A DNA stretch of 64,000 nt, from positions 8,118,453 to 8,182,452 of the forward strand of contig CM034242.1 in the NCBI GenBank assembly GCA_019916065.1, written 5' to 3'. This document shows positions 10,949 through 21,452 of the stretch, piece by piece. A program made the position numbers and the translations under genes. The notes below the pieces were generated by a model. The model ran no database searches, was not told the DNA's origin, and saw nothing but the letters and a program-made list of their open reading frames with translations. The DNA comes from Vitellaria paradoxa (taxonomy: Eukaryota > Streptophyta > Magnoliopsida > Ericales > Sapotaceae). Numbering within the stretch: the first letter of the stretch is position 1; the number at the start of each line of letters is the position of its first letter.

Positions 10949-11960
10949 TTATAAATTACATGAAAGGGTTTGTAGGGTAGACACTGGTGGCCCAAAATGG
11001 GAATGGATGCCCAAGCTTATGTTCATAAGTGTAAGAAATACCAGAAATTTGCTCCAATCCCTCATCAACCAGATCGAGAGCACAATCCACTTATAAGTCG
11101 ATGGCCATTTGCTCAATGGGGCCTTGATATAGTGGGACCACTTCCAACTACTCTTGGAAATCGGAAGTGGTTGGTGGTTGGCACAGACTATTTTACTAAA
11201 TAGGTGGAAGTAGAGCCCTTGGCTCATATTAGAGATGCCGATACCATCCGATTTGTGCAGAAGAACATCATCACGAGGTATGGCATCTCTAGGACGTTAA
11301 TCTCTGATAACGAGACATAGACAGCGCCCCCTTTAGGGAATATTGTTCTAGGTATAGGATAAAAAATATTTATTCTATGCCAGCTTACCCCTAGAGCAAT
11401 GGCCAAGCTGAAGCTCTCAACAAGGTTATTCTCAATGGCATTAAGAAAAACTTAGAGTTAGCAAATAGCAAGTGGATTGAAGAACTTCCAACTGTGCTTT
11501 GGACATACAGAACCACACCAAAGAGATCTACGGGCGAATCACCTTTCTTTCTTGCATATGGCATGGAAGCAGCGATCCCTTGGAGGTTGGCATGCCCACT
11601 ATTCAAACCATAACTTTTGACCAAGGTGAAAATGATAAGGCCATGGGAGCCAGTTTAAATTTACTTGAAAAAAAAAAAGAGAGAAAATTAGCTATAATCA
11701 GGCTGGCATTTTATCAACAGGAGGTGAGGAAGAAACTCAACAAGCATGTGAATCCACAAGAGTTTAAGGCTAAAGACTTTGTCTTCTGAAAGATAATGGG
11801 GGCAAGAAGAGATCCTATAGAAGGAAAACTTGGCGCCAATTGGGAGAGCCCATACCAAGTTATAGAGGTGCTCGGCAATGGAGCTTACCATTTAGCAGAC
11901 ATGGAAGGTAAACTAGTGAAGAGACCCTAGAATGTGGTGCATTTGAAGTTGTTTTACATG
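10949..11960 (+). pseudogene. Integrase remnant of the Tat element
   Basis: The 10997-11203 frame carries the end of the zinc-binding part (HKCKKYQKF) and the first catalytic segment WPFAQWGLDIVGPLP. Further frames give the second (LISDN near 11300) and third (NGQAEALNKVILNGIKK near 11398-11450) catalytic blocks of the D,D,E core, then the Tat-type WTYRTTPKRSTGESPFFLAYG region and a C-terminal GPYQVIEVLGNGAYHL stretch ending near 11960. Stops at several sites, for example at 11201-11203, break it. Confidence 0.85.
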
Positions 11961-11964
11961 TAAA

Positions 11965-12720
11965 ACTTGATTCCCTTTTATTTGTTAAAAAAACAGGAAT
12001 GAAAGTGGGCTTTACTCTAATTTCAACGACATACACAAAACTAAAGGAATGTCTATTTGGGGCTCCCAGATATGACAATCGAAAAAGAATAGTCCCACTG
12101 GAGTTCCCAGTGGTTGACTCGAAAGCTACGTTGGGTATTCTTAATGATTAACATTGAAAATGAATAAATCCACTGGTTTTATCCTTATGATTAATTCAGA
12201 CTCATAATTCTGATCTATTTATGAAACAAAGATTTACGAGAAAGTGATCATGATTTCTTACACAGCTTTGGGGTACGTGGAATTAGTCTTCCGACCACGT
12301 CATGTAAAAGAATTGAACGGCAAAACAACACTAGGTAAGGTTTGTTGGCTTGGCATGGTCCCTGACCATAACAAATGTGGTCGGCAACAAGCAATAAGCT
12401 ATTTTATCTCAATTTCTAATGTTTCAAGTTCATGAACTCAGTTAGGTTGCCATTACTCAAATGAACGGGAGGGTCATAAGCTTACTTCATGTTTTTCAAG
12501 TTTAGCTATTCATAGGACACTACAATATAAAAATGGTGTGCTCGGATAGCCTTAGAGATAAGTTCAAATTACATAAAGCTGAGCATTTATCATCACTTTC
12601 TCAATAATTCTTTAAGTATTTTACCCTGAAAATAAGGAATGATACTTTCATAATTCATAAGTAATGATGATAGCTGATCGAATAAAAGAAGTTTCCAATT
12701 GAAGTTTTCATTAAACTTGA
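11965..12720 (+). other. Noncoding 3' spacer of the Tat element
   Basis: No supportable gene. It lies between the integrase end and the antisense coding remnants; Tat elements commonly have a long region here. Confidence 0.5.
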
Positions 12721-12729
12721 ATCTAAAAT

Positions 12730-15362
12730 TACATAAAAAAAAAATATGATAACATCTTCAAAGATTTTTTGGGTCTGAGGTGAAAGCAGTCTTGGATGCA
12801 CTTTGAACCTCTACCTCACCCTCTTCAAGTTCTTCTACTCCTAGTGTGTTGATGGTTGGAGTTAGAGGGGGAGGGGACCTTTTAAAGCTAAATTTTGGAA
12901 TTTTTTCATCTAGATAGGGCTAGGGCACGTCCTTGTATGTATCCGAGGTTGGCTTGACGAATAGCTTCTTCATGGCAGCTTCCTAGCCATCGAAAAATAC
13001 TCATTACGAACGTTAGTAACCTGTTAAACAAAATCTCAGAAATTGGCCTCAATTCCTTGAGTAGCCTTTTCCTCAATTGTCTGCAGTTTCTGCTCTTTCA
13101 GTTGAAAGACGCTAACTTTGTTTTTCACCTCGACCCTCAACTATAAATTAGCTTCATTTTGGCTGAAAAGATCTAATTGTGATTTTTCAAGTTCCTCCGC
13201 TATCTTGCCTTGCTCGACCTTTGACAAATTAAGCTCGGCCCTAGCCTTGGCAAGCACCTTTTCTTTTTCCAAAAGCTTTTTATCCTTGGAGGTCAAGAGT
13301 TTTTCCATGACATTGAATTTACGCTCACTGGCCTCCGCCTTCTCCTTTGCAGTTGAAATTTTAGAATTTGAGGCTTCAAGTTGCACTGCGAGCAGCATTT
13401 TCTCCTCCTCTAACTCAGCAATTTTTTTCTTTTGCTCCTCCTCGAGCTTTGCCAGTTGAGACTTCATCCCTCAAGTTAAACCTTTATCATCGTCGATTTT
13501 TTGATGGATGATTTGGCTACGATTCACTAGTTCCAGAGCATTAAAGGAAGACTATAACAATAAAAAAAAGGGGGAAAATAAGGTGAAGTAGCCCTAAGAA
13601 TTGTAAGTATGAAAGCAAGGTAGTAAAAAAAAAAAAAAAAAGAAAGAAAGAGAAAGATAGAGAGAAAATAACTTACTATTAATGCACTCTTAAGCAAATT
13701 ATGTCCTCTACTCAGCTCTTCTTTATTTTATCATAGCCATAAGGAGGAGCAATTCCCTTGAGGAATTCTTGTGGAAAAATGAAGGAGGAATCCAAAATAG
13801 AGAAAGGCTGTCCACTTGAACTCCCATATATTGGGACTCTGATATGAGGAACGAAGTCCAAGGCAGCTTGAGGTGAGAACCCTAGTGGGATAGCCTACAA
13901 GGGAATTGGTTGTGGCCTCCTTTCTCTAGCTCAGGTGGGCTTCGGCTATTCAGCGGATGAAGAAAAAGGTTGGGGAATATCTTTGGTTGGTTTCCATGGT
14001 AGCTGGAGGAAGTTGAGGAACCTCCTTAGCAGGTTCTATAGTGGCCAGGGGCACTTTGTCAGAGGGAGGATCCTCCAAAATAATTAAGTTAGTTGGTTCA
14101 CTGACTTTCTGATTTTTCTTGGTTTTAGGTTCCTCCTCTTCCGCTTTAAGAGTTTTTCGAGAGACCTCGGTAGGCTCCTTGATTGCCACCCTAGAGGCAT
14201 TTCTGTTGGCCTCCATTTTCTCCTCTTTGATTTGTCGGCCCTTCTTGGCCTTGGCAGCTTCTAATTTAAAGGCTCTTTTCTTGGCAATCATCACCTTTTT
14301 CCTCTTGGCCATCTCATTAGAGGCCTTTTTTACGTCACGCTTGGGCACCATTGACTGCTCGGCAGTAACTATTTTAGGTGAGGATAGTTTCTTCTTTTTC
14401 CTCCTCAGTTTCGAGTGTTGCATGAATCTACAGCTTTACAATTGGGATAACCTCTAGAATTAGCTAATCAGTTGCGACTGGGCTATCAAATGTGAGCACG
14501 ATGTTAGGTGCAGGACGCCAAACAGGGTGGTGTGTGTAGTAGAACTCAAGTCTTCATTCAGGTGTCCAGTTGAACCACTATTGGAGGGTCTTGGAGATTA
14601 AACCGATGGCAAATCCTCGTGGAAGTGCAACAAAAGAATAGTAGCTAGGTCGGTAGTTGAATAAGATGGGCGTTGACCTTGCGAAGGGGAAGTTGTTGGG
14701 TCCACCCAAGAACTATAATACAATCTCGATGTGTGGGAGGTCGACAAGGTTTCCTTTGGCCCACGCTTTTCTGGTATGGTCGTCTGCATACAAAAAACTA
14801 TAAGTAATTAGAACAAAATTATGCGCTGAGATGAAAGTAAGTTAGGAAAATTCCTTAACCTTGGCCCTGTGCCACCACTGTAATCGAAAGAAAGTGGTCC
14901 TGATTAGGACGATTTATCCATTCTCCTAAGACGACACAGACATTGTCCTCGAATCCTTCGATATTATCTGGAAGTACATGCACGAGGGCTTTGTTAGGTC
15001 GAGATTTCAGATACCATTTATTTCCATCCCTCCTAATTTTTAAATGTTATAACAGTACAACAGATCCCATTTGGATAGATGGAACCAATACCTACGGTTG
15101 ATCTCCTCTATCCCATTAGCTATCTTATGGAAATTGTGAGAAACGAATCTAGGGGAGAGATTGACCCTATGGAACATCTTTCGAAGAAAAAGGGAAACAA
15201 GGATCTTAAGCCCCCCTCTGTGATAGCAACAATTGGGAACATCCCTAATTCTTGGTCCTCTTCAGTAGCTAATCTAATATTTACATTATCTGGGATGCTG
15301 TATTTTTGTTTAAAGGCCACAACTCTCTCACTAGATCTAAGCTCATCTGTGAGTCTACCCAT
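12730..15362 (-). pseudogene. Antisense additional ORF (gypsy-type transposon domain protein), broken
   Basis: On the strand opposite to gag-pol, remnants line up as one long protein. The N-terminal part runs down from 15362 (MGRLTDELRSSERVVAF) and then reads KWYLKSRPNKALVHVLP and VCVVLGEWINRP near 14900-15020, a pattern I associate with the putative gypsy-type transposon domain. A basic, lysine- and glutamate-rich part follows at 14423-13950, then a coiled coil at 13467-13141 with heptad-like Leu/Glu/Lys. An antisense ORF between integrase and the 3' LTR is known for Tat-lineage elements (for example Grande and Retand). Its function is not established. Stops separate the parts. Confidence 0.7.
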
Positions 15363-15845
15363 TTTTTACCCCAAACAAAGTCAAAGAGATAAATGAAAGA
15401 AAGGAAAAATCTTTTTGAAAACGAAAAAGGAATAGCGAGAGACAGAAAGCTTAGAAATAGCCTGGATGCTTAGAGCAATTTGAGAAGCATAGAAATGATA
15501 ACAGTAGCGAGAACTTAAGTTGTATATATCTATATCAACATTTCAAATAATAGGGAAATGGAGCAGCTCGCGGCAAAATTTTATTCGATGCACTATCTGA
15601 ATTGATGTTAAAGTGACGGCTGGCAGCACGTTTAGGGTTTCGCGGTGACATTTAACATTTTCACACACTAGAAAGTGAATGAGTTTTTCACACGTAATAA
15701 ATTGGCCAAAACAGTCACCAGTTGGAGAAAGACACGTCAAAAGTAAAGTTACATTCGGTGCTATGGGGAGAATTTCATATAATTGCTTTAGTCGTTTCAT
15801 ACTTTGCTTGAGTAATAAATTATCCCAACCAGAGTAGAGGTATAA

Positions 15846-16508
15846 TGTTAGTACAAAAATAACCTTGGACATGTAGTGTTCTCTTGAGCACAATGAAAAT
15901 AGTTAGGAAATGACTGAAGCTGGGTCCCATTACGGTTTGGAATTATATTGGTGTAACCCTAACCATAAATACAAAATGATAATAAATGAACTAAATTTAT
16001 TACCTAAAAGTTAACTTAGTTATTTTACATTTTTTACAAATGGCAGACAAATATAATATTTGGGTGTTCCACGAGTTACATTTTGTCTATTCAAGAGTTT
16101 TGTCTCTTACGCGCATTAAATGCAAAGTAAAAAGTATTAAACATGGAATAAAAGTCATTTAAATAAAGATAAATCACAGCAGATTTTAACACACACATAT
16201 ATATATATGGTATAAAATGATAACATTTCAATTATTAACGTATTAATTTATTTGTATTACCTCACTATAATACAACATTTAACTTCAAAATTCATGGACG
16301 TTCACTATTATCATTTCAATATTTCACCCATTGCTTTTCCCTCTTTAATTTCTATCAAGCTTTTTGCTGACTAAAGTATCTAAGAGTTTTTGGTCGAGAC
16401 TCCCTCTCCAAGCGTAATCTTTATTTTATTTGTATTTAATAAATTTGTATTAAAATTTTCGATTGACGTGATGAACAGTTTTAACAGTAATTTTTTAATT
16501 GCCGAACA
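15846..16508 (+). repeat. 3' LTR of the Tat element
   Basis: This 663-bp LTR begins TGTTAGTACAAAAATAACC and ends GCCGAACA, matching 5410-6079. Its last base lies only 3 bp from the start of the homology between the two UGT duplication blocks (16512). Confidence 0.88.
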
Positions 16509-16680
16509 GGCCCGTAGTCTTCATTTTTGCGTTTCATTATTAGCTAATTAGCTGAAAGTTGCTCATCATTCCCGCGCGCACAGCACTGTTCTTATTTATT
16601 ATTATTATTTTTAAATGATGAAAAATAACCCAAAAAATAAAAAAAAAAAAAAAGGGTGGACACTGGGAAGGCTGGAATAA

Positions 16681-18147
16681 TCAAGCTTGAGCCTTCTGAT
16701 CTCTCAGTTGCTGAAGCTCTTCAATCAAGACCGTCAAATTCCTGTGGGAGGACCCACCTTCTTCAACAGCTCTTTTAGCCATCTCCGAAATCTCTTTGGC
16801 CTTCCGCCTGATGGTCTGAACCGCCTCATCATCGGCGTTCATCAGCCGCCTCACCGCCTTCGCAATCTTCTCCCCTTCGACCACAACATTCCCCTGGTCG
16901 AACAACGAACAGTATTCCGTCGCGCCACCCTCCACCCCTATCCCCAGCACCTGACACACCAGCTTCTGATTATAGAACTGCTCAGTGTGAACCGGCCATG
17001 TGATCATCGGCACGCCGGCGCTCACACTCTCCGTCACCGAGTTCCAGCCGCAGTGAGTCAAGAACCCAACCAGCGACGGGTGGTCCAAGATCAGAATCTG
17101 CGGGACCCAACCCCTCGCGATCATGCCTCTCTCTTTCGTCCTCTCCACAAAACCCTCCGGCAGCCACTTCCGATCGTCGTAGTTCTCCTTCCCGCGGACG
17201 GCCCAGAGGAAATTGTGGCCGGAATTTTCAAGCCCGGAAGCGAGCTCCATGAGCTGCTTGTCGGGGAAGGAACAAGTACTACCGAAACAAACGTAGAGGA
17301 CCGATTTAGGTTTCTTCGAATTCAGCCATCTGAGGCATTCGTGCTCGTCGCCGGCGGCGGCGGTAGTGTTGTAGACTCTCTCCGCCTTCTCGCTGCGGTT
17401 GCGATGAATCAGAGCCACCGGGCCAACGTTGAAGACCCGGGAACCCGAGGCTTTGCTGTAACGTTGAGCGTAAGCCCATTCTAATTCATCAAAGCTGTTG
17501 AGCATCGTTCCGTGGCTCTTCCTCTGAACTTTTTTTACTTCGTTTTTCATTTGAGCAAGTACATTCGGGTCAAAGGCGTTGAGGTGAAGTTGAGACCGGG
17601 TGAGAGTAATCGGGTCGGGAAGACCCGGAACAATAAACGGCTCGTCATTGGACTGGATTTTCCAGTGGGGCGAGTCGGGTAGATCCAGCGCGTCTCCGAG
17701 GCACGTCGAGAATGCGGAGGTGACGCTAAAGAGTACCCGGGGAATGTCGAGGTTCGCCCCCGTGCCCGCGGTCCAAGGGAAACAGTCGGCGAGGACGCAG
17801 TGGGGGCGGCTGGCGACGATGAATTCCTCGATTTTCTGGCGGAGGTGGAGGCAGGCTCTGTAGTGCCTTGCGGCGGTCTCTTTGTCGGGAACGTAGCCAA
17901 AATCCTCGTGGGAGGGAGGATGCACGAGGTGGAGGGAGATGTTGTGGCCGGAGGCGTTGTCTCGGTCGACGGTGGTTTGGAGGACGGCGGCGATGTCGGG
18001 GATGGTGATGAACGTGACGTGCTGGCCGCGGGCGGCGAAAAGCCGGGCGACTTCGAAGAATGGGATGACGTGGCTTGGCGCCACGTGAGGCACGAAGAAC
18101 AACTTCAGAGGAGGAGAGGGGGATGGATACGCCGTCATTTTGGTCAT
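16681..18147 (-). CDS. UDP-glycosyltransferase, UGT73-like (group D), copy 2
   Basis: Intronless, 488 residues from the start MTKMTAYPSP, nearly identical in length and sequence to copy 1. An upstream in-frame ATG at 18210 would add 21 residues, but copy 1 starts at the same MTKMTA and the longer leader (MNRTKKEG...) has no family counterpart, so I chose 18147. The PSPG box runs W347-Q390; the catalytic pair H26 and D121 is kept. Two extra residues lie in the linker before HECLRWLNSKK. Some changes fall in likely acceptor-pocket regions (for example around residues 117-155), so acceptor range may differ from copy 1. No disabling change is seen. Same strand as its neighbours; the distance to copy 1 is filled by the Tat element. 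Confidence 0.93.
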   Translation of the reverse strand: MTKMTAYPSPSPPLKLFFVPHVAPSHVIPFFEVARLFAARGQHVTFITIPDIAAVLQTTVDRDNASGHNISLHLVHPPSHEDFGYVPDKETAARHYRACLHLRQKIEEFIVASRPHCVLADCFPWTAGTGANLDIPRVLFSVTSAFSTCLGDALDLPDSPHWKIQSNDEPFIVPGLPDPITLTRSQLHLNAFDPNVLAQMKNEVKKVQRKSHGTMLNSFDELEWAYAQRYSKASGSRVFNVGPVALIHRNRSEKAERVYNTTAAAGDEHECLRWLNSKKPKSVLYVCFGSTCSFPDKQLMELASGLENSGHNFLWAVRGKENYDDRKWLPEGFVERTKERGMIARGWVPQILILDHPSLVGFLTHCGWNSVTESVSAGVPMITWPVHTEQFYNQKLVCQVLGIGVEGGATEYCSLFDQGNVVVEGEKIAKAVRRLMNADDEAVQTIRRKAKEISEMAKRAVEEGGSSHRNLTVLIEELQQLRDQKAQA

Positions 18148-18283
18148 GGACTGAAACGGAAACAGACAGAGGCACAAATATCTCAGACCTTCCTTTTTCG
18201 TGCGATTCAACTCTCTTTTAATTATTATTGCTATTTGTTTTTCAATTATTATATACTGATATTTGTTTTTCTCCCTATTATTG

Positions 18284-18426
18284 CTGAATTATATTTATAT
18301 AAATTGATATTTGTTTTTCTTGCACTCGTGGGACGCGTGGTGCGCATGGTACGTACCACGTGGGTGGGTGCAGGGTCTTTATGGAGAGGGAACAAAATCC
18401 TTCTCCTCTTTTTGTAACAGCACGTG
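18284..18426 (-). promoter_or_regulatory. Upstream region of UGT copy 2 with two G-box cores
   Basis: CACGTG occurs at 18357-18362 and 18421-18426, matching two of the four positions upstream of copy 1. The first G-box of copy 1 has become CGCGTG here (near 18334). TATATAAAT-like sequence near 18290-18301 corresponds to the TATA-like run of copy 1. Confidence 0.45.
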
Positions 18427-18775
18427 GCCGCTTCTTTAATTTAATTATTTTGTTTATTTTTTATTTTATATGATTAGGATTATGATTTTTTTTTTAAGTT
18501 TTATGGTAAAATTTAAGAAATATATTTAAAAAATTAAATCATTAATGACCTCTTATTACACAGTTTCCGCTAGATATCCATTTATTATAATGCAAGATAT
18601 TATATAAATTTAAATAATTATAATTTTGTTACTAAAATAAAAGTATTTAATTTTTATGTTTATAACTATTTAATTATGAATTATTATCAAGTAATTCATA
18701 TTTTAAAGTGATAGTTAAATGATTAATTTTGTGAAATAATTCGAATATATAACTAATGATAAGAGTTGTATATAT

Positions 18776-20700
18776 TTTATATATTCTTTTTAGTTTATTT
18801 GAATGATTTTTTTTTAATTTTTGTTCGATATAAAGAACAATAAAGATATGAGTGATCCTATTTGTACTCCACAAATAGTCTTTTACACTTTACTTTACTT
18901 TACTTTATTTTTTTATTAATTAAAATTACACAAATTATCCATCTTTTTTTTCACATATGTTTTGTGTACTTATAATGTCATAAAAATTCTCATACCAAAA
19001 TTCAATCCAAATTTTTTTATAATACAAATTATAATTTTTATTTTTAAATATATACAAAATACAACTTACCAAAATTTTTTAGATATTTCGATAAATGGGC
19101 GAGTAATTATAATCTAAATTTTTTGAAAGAAATTACTTATACATATAAATTACCTTATTATGATAAAAAATTCTAATTCTAGATTTTTTAAAAAAATATT
19201 TGTTATTATAAAAAATTTAAATTAAATTTAAAAAAATACTTATAATTTTTTTTGATAAATCTATCTGTATACTTAAATTTTCAGTTCATTGATTTCACTA
19301 ACTAGATTTTTTTGGTAGTTTTAATTTCTTTCTACACATGAATAGTGAAAAAAATTAGAGATTTTATTTTGAATTTATAACTGATGAGAAAAATTAGTAG
19401 GGGTAAAAGACAATTAGAAATTTAAATTTACAATTAGACTTATTTTTGTATTTGTAGGTTTTATGTAAGAAAAAAAGTATTTTGAAAAACTAAAATAAAT
19501 TTTATTTTCATTTATATTTTAAATGATCACATAAAATAAATTTTAATTTATCTTATAGTTTAATCAAATAAGAAAATAATTTATTTCATTTCAATTTATT
19601 CATAAAATTTTGTCATTTTATTTATCATCTTGATATTTATTTATTTATTTATTTTTACAAATCTTTCAGAAATTATTTATTTTAAGATTTACCACACTAA
19701 CATTTTATTAAGGAATGAAAAAATTAAATTTTTTTGTTCCATTAAATTATGAAATAAAATAAATAAAATTTATTTTATATGATTGTTAAAAATATAAATA
19801 TAAATGTAAATTATTTTAATATTTAAAAATAATTTCTCTTTTATTTTGTAGGCTAAGAGTGTTTGTTTAAATTTTTAAATTTTTTTATTTATGAATGACA
19901 ATTATGTCATTTTAAATCAGATATAAGAACAGTTAGTTAAAAAAATCATAGTTTTGTAATTTTACTTAATAAAAAGTCAAAATGTATTGTAGGAGGCCAT
20001 TTGTTAATGTAAGAAGTCATTTATGAAGTGCAAAAGTGCTCACCCTATATATATACATGCATATATTTATAAAGGGAGATGCTAAATGTCCTCTATTTTT
20101 TACTTCTCGTGCTCCAAGTAAACATTATTCACTATGCAAAAAAGATCGAGTGTGAAAAGATAAAAATCAAGTGCATTTAACATTTTTCATTTATAAATAT
20201 ATTTATCCTTTTCTAATTATGATAAGTTTAATCCTATACTATTGATGTATTAGCTTAATTTAACTTGAATCGATCTTCTTTCTCATTAAATAGGAGGGTA
20301 AATTACTTCCACTTATCTTAAACATTTAAAAAATTATATATAACTCTCCCCATATTTAAAATTTACACTTATCTTTCTATTTTAAAAATGTATTAAGATT
20401 AACTCACTCCTGTTAATCTTAGTAATAACTCCATTAATATATTCTTTGAAATGAGAAATTTACCCGAATCATTATACTAAAAGAAGCAGACTCCTAATCT
20501 TGTCGTTTCTATATGATCAAACATGGAGCAGATTTTCTTAGGAAACCCTCTCTTCGTCTCTTATGTAAGATTGGCAACTGCATCACCATCGAAGATATGC
20601 TTGTCTGTCACCAATTAATAATATTTTTTTTTTCTAGAGATTTTCTAATTGTTCCATAATAACTAAAACATTGATTCTTTAACAAGAAAGCTTCCAGGTC

Positions 20701-20736
<36 letters not shown>

Positions 20737-21437
20737 TTTGCTTAAACGAAGGTATCGTGTTTGGACGACGTATTAACATCAACCTCACGAAAGCTTTACG
20801 CATATCTTCGTGTTCATTTTACTAGTAATTGTTGAAATAGACAACAGAGAAAACACAATTAGAGAACTAGTACTCTGATCAAGTGTTCGAGGCAGTTGAG
20901 TAGAATTTCTGATTTTTCTAAGAGGTTGAGAGTACAACTCTAAGAACCAATATATCTTGAAACTTTTCATATAAGGTGTAGGTTTTAAACTTAATCGATT
21001 CGCGTGATTTGTGAGGCATTGTACGAACTCTCACTTTATTTATTAGTTACGCGATTAATTGAAAAGTACAATAAAAAGTATAATAAGTCGGTGGGGTTTT
21101 AGATTAGAAAAAAAAAAAAAAAAAAAAAAAAAACACTCTCAATTGCTAAAATGCACTTTCAATTAATTAATTTTAACTTTTTTTTTACAAATAAATTCAA
21201 TTTGTTTTTGAAAAAAAAAAGTTATAGTTAAATCCCCACCTAAACTTGGACTCACTTTACCAAATAGGACATTATTAATAAATCCAATAAATTTAAAGAA
21301 AACAAAGCAAGGAAATTAAAACGTAGTACAAGTAGATGAAGGTTTATTAGTTTTTCCAAACGTAAAGCAAAATTAAAGAAAGAAAAAAAAAACAAAAAAA
21401 AATCCAAAAGAAAAAAAAAACAAAAAAAAAATCCAAC
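18776..21437. other. AT-rich intergenic region
   Basis: Very AT-rich, without supportable genes. It has a (CA)n microsatellite near 20702-20732, an A-run near 21109-21133 and a fragment near 20284-20440 beginning GGGTAAATTAC that resembles the ends of the Mutator-like elements elsewhere in the window. Confidence 0.55.
20702..20732. repeat. (CA)n microsatellite
   Basis: About fifteen uninterrupted CA units. Confidence 0.95.
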
Positions 21438-21452
21438 TTGAATAATCAAAGC

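Larger units (their letters stand above)
5410..16508 (+). mobile_element. Ty3/gypsy LTR retrotransposon, Tat lineage, decayed
   Basis: An 11.1-kb element with direct LTRs (5410-6079 and 15846-16508). Both LTRs begin TGTT-GTACAAAAATAACC-like and end GAACA (TG...CA). Inside, in order on the plus strand, are Gag, protease, reverse transcriptase, RNase H, a second archaeal-type RNase H and integrase, followed by a long 3' region with antisense coding remnants. The order and the extra RNase H are diagnostic of the Tat lineage. All frames are broken by stops and shifts, so it cannot move itself. The LTRs differ from each other at many positions by eye, implying an old insertion. No matching 5-bp target duplication is present (CTTGC before, GGCCC after). 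Confidence 0.9.
16512..18775. repeat. Segmental duplication block, copy B (carries second UGT)
   Basis: Counterpart of 1758-4895. It begins CCGTAGTCTTCATTTTT immediately after the 3' LTR and ends in upstream DNA matching the region to about 4895. It lacks the two insertions seen in copy A. Confidence 0.85.
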
